Source: Clostridiales bacterium
Lineage (GTDB): Bacteria; Bacillota; Clostridia; Christensenellales; UBA3700
DNA length: 34,648 nt
Direction of reading: 5' to 3'
Assembly: GCA_014799575.1 (NCBI GenBank)
Contig: JAAVHS010000018.1
Coordinates: 35,148 to 69,795 of the forward strand
The notes under the pieces are model-generated. The model saw nothing but the letters and a program-made list of their open reading frames with translations. It was not told the DNA's origin and ran no database searches. Each line of letters begins with the position of its first letter. Positions within the stretch are counted from its first letter, which is position 1. Position numbers and translations under genes: made by a program. This document shows, piece by piece, positions 8,481 to 16,568 of the stretch.

Positions 8481-8980
8481 AAAAATCAGCAATGACGAGC
8501 GTCAACAAGCCATTCACGGACAAAATCTTCGCGCTAGTCGACGGCGACCAAAAGACCATTGAATGGCGCACAAAGCCGTTGCCGAGAGGCTTGCATTATG
8601 TGTATGAGACGAAGAACAAAGGCGGTTGCGGTAAGGTCATAGGCGAAATGACGATTATTGGATATATGAAGTTTTCTTCTATTGATAATATACCCGATAG
8701 AATAATAGGCTTTGGCAAAGTAGATAGAAAAGACTTGAAGAAGTACGCAAAAGGCAGACCGCTATATGCAAATGCGATTGTCAATGCAAAGCGATACGAT
8801 ACGCCGAAAGAGTTGGGCGAATTTTGGGCGTATAACGAAAACCTACAAAAATGCTTTGATGAGCAAGAGGGATATTGTTTCGAAGAGTGGAGCAGTTTTT
8901 GTCGTCCACTTACACAACCGCCTCAAAGTTGGCGCTACGTCGTGAATTGGCAATGCGTCATGGAGGCAGTGAAATGTTAG
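8477..8980 (+). CDS. ASCH-like domain protein
   Basis: FTDKIFALVDGDQKTIEWRTKPLPRG...FCRPLTQPPQSWRYV, typical of phage ASCH-like proteins. Confidence 0.6.
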   Translation: MKKSAMTSVNKPFTDKIFALVDGDQKTIEWRTKPLPRGLHYVYETKNKGGCGKVIGEMTIIGYMKFSSIDNIPDRIIGFGKVDRKDLKKYAKGRPLYANAIVNAKRYDTPKELGEFWAYNENLQKCFDEQEGYCFEEWSSFCRPLTQPPQSWRYVVNWQCVMEAVKC

Positions 8981-9772
8981 GACCTTACGAACTAAACAAA
9001 ATCTATTGCGAAGATTGCTACGAGGCGATAAAGAAGATACCCGACAAGAGTGTGGATTTGATATATACGGATATTCCGTACGACTTTGTCGGCAATGGCG
9101 GTGGCGGTGTCTTTGGCGAAAAGAGACGTAAATATCATGAAGAATACGAAAAGATTGCAAACAACACGATAGAGAATACTCTCAACAAGAAAAAGCGTAA
9201 AAGCACGTCAGATACGGAGGATATTGCTTTTGGTATAGATTACTCGATACTTGACGAATTTGTGCGAGTATGCAAGCAAATCAACTGTTATATTTGGTGT
9301 AGCAAAAAGCAAATACTCCCAATTATGGAATATTTCGTAGAGGGTCATGACTGCGTGTGGGATTTATTGCTATGGCATAAAACAAACCCAATACCGACTT
9401 GCAACAATACATATTTGCCTGACACGGAGTATTGTTTATATTTTCGAGAGCAAAGCGCTGGTCTCGACGGTAGCGTTGCAACAAAGTCAAAGTACTACAT
9501 ATCGCCTACGAATAAGCGTGATAAAGATAAATTTGAGCATAGCACAATTAAACCGTTGTCGTTTGTGCAGGACCATATAACGAATAGTACTCGGGGGGGG
9601 GGGTAGCGTTGTTCTAGATCCTTTTATGGGAAGTGGAACGACCGCCGTCGCTTGTAAAAATTTAGGACGGCAGTTCATCGGATTTGAAGTAAATCCGAAG
9701 TGGCATAAAATCGCCGTTGACCGCTTGAACAATATTCAAGCCAACGGACAAATGACATTATTTACAATGTAA
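8974..9772 (+). pseudogene. DNA adenine-type methyltransferase (beta-class), out of frame by 1 nt at an 11-G tract; possibly phase-variable
   Basis: Motif IV YTDIPYDF is in the frame starting at 8974; after GGGGGGGGGGG (9593-9603) the frame hits TAG; motif I GSVVLDPFMGSGTTAVACKNLGRQFIGFEVN continues in the shifted frame to TAA 9770-9772. Confidence 0.9.
9593..9603 (+). repeat. Homopolymer G(11) tract inside the methyltransferase ORF
   Basis: Direct reading: actc-GGGGGGGGGGG-tagcg. Confidence 0.95.
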
Positions 9773-9791
9773 AAATTTAGGAGGATAAAAG

Positions 9792-10364
9792 ATGACGGAC
9801 AATGAAATTGAAAAGGCTCTCGAATCTTGTAGAAACGTCGGTTCTTGCAAAAAGTGTCCTTGCAAAAAGTGTCCTTGCGAAAAAGACGGGAGTTGCAAAC
9901 AAATGCTTGGCGAGGCGCTTGACTATATAAATCGCTTAAAGCAAGAAATTAAAATTATGGACGCAATGACGATAGCGAAGAAGTCGGCGCAAACTGCGTT
10001 TGAATCTAGTGCAAAGCAATTCGGTAATATTAAGTTTATGTCGTTAGACTCAGATATTCAGAAGACGGCAAATAAGAATTATTTACACAAGCAAATATGT
10101 GAGTTTATACACGAGACGTATACAAGAAAAAACGCAGACTACGGCGATTCTTTCTCGAATATGTTCGCCGAGTATGGCATTATCACGGCGCTTGCTAGGA
10201 TTGGCGACAAGTACAATCGAATTAAAAATATTTACAAGAAAGAAAATCGCATACACGTCAAAGACGAGAGTGTCAAAGACACTTTGTTGGATATGGCAAA
10301 TTACTGCATTATGACGGTAATGGAATTAGAAAGCGAAAATAAAACTCAAAACGGAGGTAAATAA
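9792..10364 (+). CDS. DUF1599/nucleotide-modification-associated-domain-like protein
   Basis: ICEFIHETYTRKNADYGDSFSNMFAEYGIITALARIGDKYNRIKN...KDTLLDMANYCIMTVMEL; also two exact 15-bp in-frame repeats encoding CKKCP. Confidence 0.7.
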   Translation: MTDNEIEKALESCRNVGSCKKCPCKKCPCEKDGSCKQMLGEALDYINRLKQEIKIMDAMTIAKKSAQTAFESSAKQFGNIKFMSLDSDIQKTANKNYLHKQICEFIHETYTRKNADYGDSFSNMFAEYGIITALARIGDKYNRIKNIYKKENRIHVKDESVKDTLLDMANYCIMTVMELESENKTQNGGK

Positions 10365-10365
10365 A

Positions 10366-10836
10366 ATGAGTTACAATTACGAAAACGGCTACGACGAGAA
10401 CGTCGAACCCAAAAACTATGGCAGTACGCCGAAACCCAATGGCTTTACGCCTACTTGTAGATTTTGCGGACAAACGCAAATGCAAGGACCGTACGATAGT
10501 CAAGAGCAAGCGGACGAATCTGCAACGATGTCGTGCGATTGTCCGGAAGCAAGAGCCTATCAAGCGGAGCAGGAACGCAAGCAAAAGCGTGAAGAAAACA
10601 TCGTGAAATTAAAGTCACGACTCGGCGAATTGCAAGGATATTGCGAAAAGCGTCAAGTCAATTTCGACAACGCCCGATATGACACAGTATTGAAAATAGG
10701 TATTGACGTATTGGACGGCATTATAGATTCGGCTACGTTGAAATTTGCCCGTATGAAAGTATCGGTAGGTATCAACAACAAATCGAACCTTGTAATAAAG
10801 TTTACATACTCAGACGGTGCGTCCTTAGAAGTGTAG
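10366..10836 (+). CDS. Hypothetical phage protein with Cys motif
   Basis: 156-aa ORF; CRFCGQTQMQGPYDSQEQADESATMSCDCPEA. Confidence 0.7.
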   Translation: MSYNYENGYDENVEPKNYGSTPKPNGFTPTCRFCGQTQMQGPYDSQEQADESATMSCDCPEARAYQAEQERKQKREENIVKLKSRLGELQGYCEKRQVNFDNARYDTVLKIGIDVLDGIIDSATLKFARMKVSVGINNKSNLVIKFTYSDGASLEV

Positions 10837-10849
10837 TAGGTGGCAAGAG

Positions 10850-11341
10850 ATGTCAAAGTATAAAAAGAGAATGCTATACATGGGCATTATGCAAAGTGAA
10901 GTATTGAAAAACATACAACGCATAGACCCACGCATTGACAAGTCGCTTTTGAGTAAGATTGTCCATGATATTGTCTTGCCGACAAAACGCGTACTTAACA
11001 ATATATGCGAGACGTTACATTGCGACGTGTTGGACATATACGACGAAAGCGAAATAAACTTGTTGCCCGAAAAGCCTACTATCACGCAGGCTGAGGCAGT
11101 TGCAACCGACGTCAAGAGCAAAGAAAGTAAACCGCGCGTAAGCGAAGACAAGCGCAAAACAAACGTATACAATCTTACGGTCGAAGTAGATAGAGCAACG
11201 GCGCTAAGAGTTTTTTCAAAAGAATCATTGGCAAAGTTGGGGTATAGCGGAGTAACAGACTTTGTGCGCAAGTCAGTCGACGACCTTGCTCGTCGATTAG
11301 ACAAAATCGAGAACAACAAAAAAGTAGAAGACGGCAGATAA
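10850..11341 (+). CDS. Putative HTH DNA-binding protein
   Basis: DKSLLSKIVHDIVLPTKRVLNNICETLHCDVLDIYD resembles an XRE-type HTH. Confidence 0.6.
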   Translation: MSKYKKRMLYMGIMQSEVLKNIQRIDPRIDKSLLSKIVHDIVLPTKRVLNNICETLHCDVLDIYDESEINLLPEKPTITQAEAVATDVKSKESKPRVSEDKRKTNVYNLTVEVDRATALRVFSKESLAKLGYSGVTDFVRKSVDDLARRLDKIENNKKVEDGR

Positions 11342-11391
11342 GTCTGAATGTCTTTTAGAAGTCAAAATCAAACTAAATAGACAAAGAAAAA

Positions 11392-11641
11392 GGGAATTGC
11401 AATATGGCACTTGCAATTCCCCAAAGTTGACAAAGATATCAACTAACCAACTATAAATAGTATAGCAGAGTCAAGGCGAATTGTCAACTTTTTTGAGGTC
11501 GAAAAAGTGCTATTAGCGTCCTCGTAATCAGTATTAAGTTACCGACGAAATAGTATGTAAAAAAAGATGTCAATTATTCGCTTATTGACGGGGTCAAGGG
11601 GAAATCCCCTTGTCGTCTTGCAAGGGGCGAAACCCTTGCAA
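11392..11641. promoter_or_regulatory. Hairpin cluster; candidate rolling-circle replication origin
   Basis: GGGAATTGCAA/TTGCAATTCCC (11392-11421), CAAGGGG/CCCCTTG (11595-11612), TTGCAAGGG/CCCTTGCAA (11618-11641), directly upstream of the HUH gene. Confidence 0.5.
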
Positions 11642-11696
11642 TGAGAAGTGCGAGTTTTCTTTGTCGTTAGAATATCAGAACGGAGGGAATGAACTC

Positions 11697-12662
11697 ATGC
11701 AAACAACACTTAACAGTAGGTATGACGATTACGACGAGATATTTGCCTATACCGACACCAACGACGAGCGACTTGCAAGTCTAGACGATAAGTCGATAAT
11801 CAAATATCGCGTAAAGACAATCAAGAGTGGAAAGGTACTTGAAAGCGAAGTCTATCCGATATGGAATACGCACAAATCGACTAGCCGTGCAAGAAAGATA
11901 AGAGAGAGTCGAGATACTCAGAAACGTCTCAATGAGAAAAACGCGTTAAAGCGCATAATACGACTTGTCAATGCGAATTTCACTGACGACGATATTTGGT
12001 GTACTTTTACATACGAAACCGCAAAACTCCCAAAATCCGTAGAGGACGCGGAAAACGAATTCGTAAACTTCCTACGGAGATTGCGGTATCACGGGCGCAA
12101 GCGTGGTTTTCCGCCACTCAAATATGTCTTTTGGACAGAGTTCGAGGACGATGAAAAAAAAGGCAAAAAGCGTGTGCATCACCATATCGTGACGAATTTT
12201 CCCGACCGCGACCTTGCCGAAAAACTTTGGCGCGGAGGCGCAAGAAAGCAGACGAGACGATTGCAATCAGACGAAAACGGATACGAGGGTCTAGTGCGAT
12301 ATTGTATGAAAGACCCGAAAGGTAAAAAGCGTTGGAAAACGTCGAAAAACCTACGCGAGCCACAAATCACTATTGCCGATTACAAATTTACTCGAAAGAA
12401 AGTACGTCAAATCGTAGCGGGCGACATATCGGCAGTGGGAGTATTTGAGTCGATGTACAAAGGATATGAATTGCTCGAGGCATTTACATTTACAAGCGAA
12501 TTTGTGTCGGGCGCATACATATACGCTAAAATGACAAGACGTAATTATTATGGCTTGTCGCCGAATATAACAACAAAACGGAGGAGTAACAATGCCAAAA
12601 ATCACAAAGAAAACAGTCAAAAAAGTCGTTCCGCCGAAAGACGACGCGGACAAGCCACCTAA
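11697..12662 (+). CDS. HUH-family rolling-circle-type replication initiator
   Basis: WCTFTYE motif, HUH motif KRVHHHIVTNF, downstream YEGLVRYCMKDPKGKKRW; ATG 11697 with RBS GGAGG preferred over TTG 11610. Confidence 0.75.
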   Translation: MQTTLNSRYDDYDEIFAYTDTNDERLASLDDKSIIKYRVKTIKSGKVLESEVYPIWNTHKSTSRARKIRESRDTQKRLNEKNALKRIIRLVNANFTDDDIWCTFTYETAKLPKSVEDAENEFVNFLRRLRYHGRKRGFPPLKYVFWTEFEDDEKKGKKRVHHHIVTNFPDRDLAEKLWRGGARKQTRRLQSDENGYEGLVRYCMKDPKGKKRWKTSKNLREPQITIADYKFTRKKVRQIVAGDISAVGVFESMYKGYELLEAFTFTSEFVSGAYIYAKMTRRNYYGLSPNITTKRRSNNAKNHKENSQKSRSAERRRGQAT

Positions 12663-13146
12663 AAATTACAGCAGGTCAAAATACGAAGAAAAAGTAAAAC
12701 CGTACCTTTCCGACATTGAGCGGTATTATAGATGTGGAGTTACGGAGGGGCAGTTGTGCGCGTACTATAATGTAAGTAAAACGCAATGGATTCAATACAA
12801 GAAGAGTCACCTCGAACTAGACGAACTACTTTGTAATGCAAAAAAACAATTACAAGTAGACCTCGTCAATAAAGCGTATGAAGTTGCCATAGGCGGAGAC
12901 TACGTCGAAACAACGTCAGTTGAATACTATGAACTTAAAGACGGAGTAAAAGTCGTGACGGGCGGTAAGGTAACTAAGCATACGCGCCACTGCAAACCCG
13001 ACGTAGGTATGTTGCAATTTTTACTTATCAATCGTTTTTCCGAAGACTTTGCAAAAGACCCTCAAGTTATTGCGTTGCGTAAGAAAGCATTGGAACTTGC
13101 AGAGAAGAAAGGCACACCGTTGCCCGATAATTGGGGGGAAGTATAA
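12592..13146 (+). CDS. Terminase-small-subunit-like HTH protein
   Basis: YRCGVTEGQLCAYYNVSKTQWIQYKKSHLELDELLCNAKKQLQVDLVNKAYEVAIGG, typical of terS HTH N-termini. Confidence 0.6.
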   Translation: MPKITKKTVKKVVPPKDDADKPPKNYSRSKYEEKVKPYLSDIERYYRCGVTEGQLCAYYNVSKTQWIQYKKSHLELDELLCNAKKQLQVDLVNKAYEVAIGGDYVETTSVEYYELKDGVKVVTGGKVTKHTRHCKPDVGMLQFLLINRFSEDFAKDPQVIALRKKALELAEKKGTPLPDNWGEV

Positions 13147-13835
13147 TGGCGCTCGACCCGATACATGCTTTCTATTGTCGAAAAGACTACTTGACATTGG
13201 CGCAAGCGTGCAAAATCAAGAGTGGCGGAGTATGCGCTCGTTGCGGTGGTATTTTTGACATCAGCGGATTAAGACCACACCACAAAATAGAATTGACACT
13301 CGATAACGTAGATGACCCGAAGATTGCGCTCAATCAAGACAATATCGAAGTATTATGCCACGATTGCCATAATGCGACGCATCGTCGATTTGGTAGCGTC
13401 GTAGGAACGAAGCGCGTTTATCTTGTTCACGGCTCGCCTAGTAGTGGTAAAACAACTTATGTCGAAAGCGTTGCAACTCGTAACGACGTAATTGTAGACC
13501 TTGACAAGATACATCGCTCGATATGTATTTGCGGTTTGTATGATAAACCCGACGCAACAAAGCAGATTGCATTTGATATACGCAATCTTTTGCTTGACAA
13601 GATTTATCACGCAGGACCGCGGCGCAAGTGGCAAGATGCGTACATTATCGGAACTTTTCCCGACGTGTACGATAGAGAAAGATTTATAGCGGAATACAAC
13701 GCTGAACCTATTCACATCGCGACACCACGCGAAGAGTGTATCAGACGTGCGCAAGAAGATTTGCAACGTGGAGCGGTTTTGGATATGGTGCTTGGGTGGA
13801 TAGATAATTATTGGAAGAATTATAGCGAACGATAA
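13146..13835 (+). CDS. HNH endonuclease fused to P-loop NTPase/kinase-like domain
   Basis: CARCGG...RPHHKIELTLDNVDDP...NIEVLCHDCHNATHRRFG, then Walker A VHGSPSSGKTTYV. Confidence 0.85.
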   Translation: MALDPIHAFYCRKDYLTLAQACKIKSGGVCARCGGIFDISGLRPHHKIELTLDNVDDPKIALNQDNIEVLCHDCHNATHRRFGSVVGTKRVYLVHGSPSSGKTTYVESVATRNDVIVDLDKIHRSICICGLYDKPDATKQIAFDIRNLLLDKIYHAGPRRKWQDAYIIGTFPDVYDRERFIAEYNAEPIHIATPREECIRRAQEDLQRGAVLDMVLGWIDNYWKNYSER

Positions 13836-13838
13836 TAT

Positions 13839-13850
13839 CCCCCCGGGGCG
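13839..13850. promoter_or_regulatory. Candidate cos/packaging site
   Basis: CCCCCCGGGGCG, containing the palindrome CCCCGGGG, in the AT-rich gap between the HNH gene and the terminase genes. Confidence 0.35.
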
Positions 13851-13961
13851 ATTAAAAATTTTGAAACGCAAAAAGACTCCAAGTGCCAAATCAAAAAAAT
13901 ACACACCGAAAATTTGACTTTTTTTCTCGAAAAGTTTGAAAAATAAATTTATGAGGCTGAA

Positions 13962-14321
13962 ATGAAGAAAGATAGCAATAAAAAAATGTCAATCGACAAA
14001 CTTGCAGACGAAGAATATAATCGTTTGATTGGACTTTATAAAAAAGCAAGCGTCGACGAGATTAAACTCCAAGTCAATGACCGACTTATCAGAAAGACGG
14101 CAGAGTTGTACGCGAGATTAGAAGATATGCAGAAATTGCCGTCGATAATTTATAACAAGAAAAATCCTTACGAGCAGAAAGAGACGGCAGTTGGGAAAGC
14201 GCGTGTCAAGTACATGGCGCAATACTTGAACTGTATGCAAAAACTCAACAAAGAACTTTTGGGAGAGATTGTGGAAGACGATGACGACCTCAACAAATAT
14301 AATGACGACGACCAAGACTAA
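13962..14321 (+). CDS. Putative P27-like terminase small subunit
   Basis: 119 aa immediately upstream of terL; synteny plus charged helical sequence. Confidence 0.6.
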   Translation: MKKDSNKKMSIDKLADEEYNRLIGLYKKASVDEIKLQVNDRLIRKTAELYARLEDMQKLPSIIYNKKNPYEQKETAVGKARVKYMAQYLNCMQKLNKELLGEIVEDDDDLNKYNDDDQD

Positions 14322-16155
14322 TCGAAAATCGGTTGACACCGATTGGACATTAGTCAATTCTGATATTGTACCTATTGACGGTTGGGAGATTCTCAACGAA
14401 GAAATCGGGGGTAGACATAGTTTTCTTATTGAGTATTACAAGCGTTGTCGCTCGGGCGAGATAATAATCGGTCGAGAACTGAAAACACAACTTGAAATGC
14501 TGATACAAGATATTGTCTACCGCTATGATACTTATCGCTTTATTCTCGGCGGTGCGCATAAGCGTATCAAGTTTATCGAAAATGAAATCAAGCATTTTGA
14601 GTCGCCTTTTGCCGGACAACCTTTTATTTTGACGCTTTGTCAAAAAGCGATTGCGGAGGCAATTTTCGGATTTGAGATATTCGATACCGAATTGCTCGGC
14701 GGTGGACGTTGGGTGCGTAGATTTAAGGAAGTTTTATTGCTTATCGCTAGAAAAAACGGCAAGACGCCGTTTGCATCGGCATTGATTCTCGCAGATTGGT
14801 TTTGCGGCGAGGCAGGACAAAAAGTAATGTGCGCGTCAAATGACTATGACCAAGCAGGATTGATTTTCGATTGTATAAACAATTTCCGAGAAGAATCTAG
14901 CGCCATGGTAAAAGTGACACGCAAAAATATTAAAGGCATTTTCTTCGGAAATCCAAAGCAACGTCGCAAGACGGGCAAGTTCTCAGCGCAAAACAAAGGC
15001 ACGATAAAAAAGTTGTCGGCGAAAACGAACGCAAAAGAGGGACGTAATCTAAAAACCGTAATTGTGGACGAAGTACACGAAATGAAAGACCGTTCGACCG
15101 TAATGCCTCTGCGTTCGTCGCTTACTACACAAGACGAGCCGTTGTATATCGAAATCACGACGGAGGGAGTAGTTAGAGACGGATACCTTGACGAACGCTT
15201 GGCTGACGCAAGAAAGGTATTGAAAGGCGAGTTAGATCGTCCGCGTTGGCTTGTTTGGTTGTATACACAAGATAGTGAGTCGGAAATATGGAACGACGAG
15301 AAGTCTTGGACAAAATCAAATCCGATGTTGCACGTCGTTAAGAAAGTGTCGGACTTGCGAGACTTAGTGGAAGAGGCAAGGATTAAAGGCTCGCAACGAG
15401 CGTTTACGCTTGCAAAAGAGTTTAATTTGAAACAATCATCTAGTAAAGCGTGGTTGCGTTTATTAGATATTGAGGCTTGCGACGGCATTTTTAATATTGA
15501 GGATTTCAAAAATTCTTGGTGCATTGTCGGCGTAGATTTAGCAGAAACAAACGACCTTTGTAGTGCGACATTTTTATTTATGAAACCGAATGACGACGTC
15601 AAGTATTTATTTACGATGTACTTTGTAACCGAAACGAAAGCAAACGACCCTAACGCAACGGATAGTCCGACAAATCCCGAAAAAAAAGATTATAGAGAGT
15701 GGGAACGTATGGGATTATGTCGAGTTGTTAAAGGCAATGTAATCGACGACGACGTAGTCGCGAAGTATTTGCGCGAGATATATGACAAGTATCATATCCG
15801 CCCGTACCGCGTTGGATATGACGAATGGCACGCAAAGGAATTTGCAAAATTGACGGCTAAGACTTTCGGCGACGACGTTTTAATCAAAATCAAAATGTCA
15901 TACGAGGCGCTGAACACGCCAATAAAAACGGTGGAGTTAGATCTAATCGCGCGTCACATAAATTACAACAAAAACGAAATTTGCAAGTGGTGTTTTCAGA
16001 ATACCGCAGTCAAGCACGATAAAAATGGTTTTGTTATGCCCGAGAAAGTAGCCGGATATATCGGGAATAAGATTGACGGCACGGTGTCAAAGATTATTGC
16101 GTACGCCACGCTACGCGAATGTAAAAGCGCATTTATTAGTAAAATTGGAGGCTAA
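14302..16155 (+). CDS. terL: Phage terminase large subunit (HK97 type)
   Basis: LLLIARKNGKTPFASALILADW, VIVDEVHEM Walker B, VGVDLAETNDLCSATFLF nuclease motif; exact start (14281 or 14302) uncertain. Confidence 0.93.
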   Translation: MTTTKTNRKSVDTDWTLVNSDIVPIDGWEILNEEIGGRHSFLIEYYKRCRSGEIIIGRELKTQLEMLIQDIVYRYDTYRFILGGAHKRIKFIENEIKHFESPFAGQPFILTLCQKAIAEAIFGFEIFDTELLGGGRWVRRFKEVLLLIARKNGKTPFASALILADWFCGEAGQKVMCASNDYDQAGLIFDCINNFREESSAMVKVTRKNIKGIFFGNPKQRRKTGKFSAQNKGTIKKLSAKTNAKEGRNLKTVIVDEVHEMKDRSTVMPLRSSLTTQDEPLYIEITTEGVVRDGYLDERLADARKVLKGELDRPRWLVWLYTQDSESEIWNDEKSWTKSNPMLHVVKKVSDLRDLVEEARIKGSQRAFTLAKEFNLKQSSSKAWLRLLDIEACDGIFNIEDFKNSWCIVGVDLAETNDLCSATFLFMKPNDDVKYLFTMYFVTETKANDPNATDSPTNPEKKDYREWERMGLCRVVKGNVIDDDVVAKYLREIYDKYHIRPYRVGYDEWHAKEFAKLTAKTFGDDVLIKIKMSYEALNTPIKTVELDLIARHINYNKNEICKWCFQNTAVKHDKNGFVMPEKVAGYIGNKIDGTVSKIIAYATLRECKSAFISKIGG

Positions 16156-16156
16156 T

Positions 16157-16345
16157 ATGGAAAGACAAAACAACGATAAATTACCATGGGCGTATTATCA
16201 ACGCGAAATACGTTGTCCTCGACATAATAAGTTGCTTGGTAGATATGACGGCAGATGTGGGGTAATAAATGCGACATACTTTTGTCCACAATGCAAGCAA
16301 GAGTATACATTTACTATCAAAGGCGAGAAAAATCCAAATTTTTAA
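16157..16345 (+). CDS. Com-like zinc-ribbon protein
   Basis: IRCPRHNKLLGRYDGRCGVINATYFCPQCKQEYTF; ATG 16157 with RBS GGAGG. Confidence 0.65.
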   Translation: MERQNNDKLPWAYYQREIRCPRHNKLLGRYDGRCGVINATYFCPQCKQEYTFTIKGEKNPNF

Positions 16346-16357
16346 CAAGTCTAGCGG

Positions 16358-16383
16358 TATTTGTCCAAAAGTTCGGACAAATA
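16358..16383. repeat. Perfect 9-bp inverted repeat (operator or terminator-like)
   Basis: TATTTGTCC-AAAAGTTC-GGACAAATA. Confidence 0.6.
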
Positions 16384-16399
16384 ATTTCAAAAATAATTG

Positions 16400-16428
16400 T
16401 TGACAATGCGGATTTTATCGGTTATAAT
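16400..16428 (+). promoter_or_regulatory. Perfect-consensus sigma-A promoter
   Basis: TTGACA (16400-16405), 17 nt, TATAAT (16423-16428). Confidence 0.8.
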
Positions 16429-16434
16429 GAAGAA

Positions 16435-16550
16435 AATTTAATATACGTCAGTAGCGTGTACTCCATTTTTACAAAGTGAAAACAAGTGAGTCGGTGCTTT
16501 AATTTAACGCGTAATGCGCGTTGAGTTAGGTATCGGCTCATTTTTTATTT
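16435..16550 (+). ncRNA. Candidate small structured RNA or attenuated leader between terminase and portal
   Basis: Long wobble-rich stem 16487-16540 enclosing AACGCG-TAATG-CGCGTT, followed by TTTTTTATTTT. Confidence 0.45.
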
Positions 16551-16568
16551 TGTCAAGGAGGTGGAGAC

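Noticed and set aside
14844-15602. 252-aa minus-strand ORF
   Set aside because: Antisense to terL; shadow ORF.
16486-16503. GTGAGTCGGTGCTTT resembles the 3' hairpin of SpCas9 tracrRNA
   Set aside because: The GCACC partner arm is absent and there are no Cas genes or CRISPR repeats; chance similarity.
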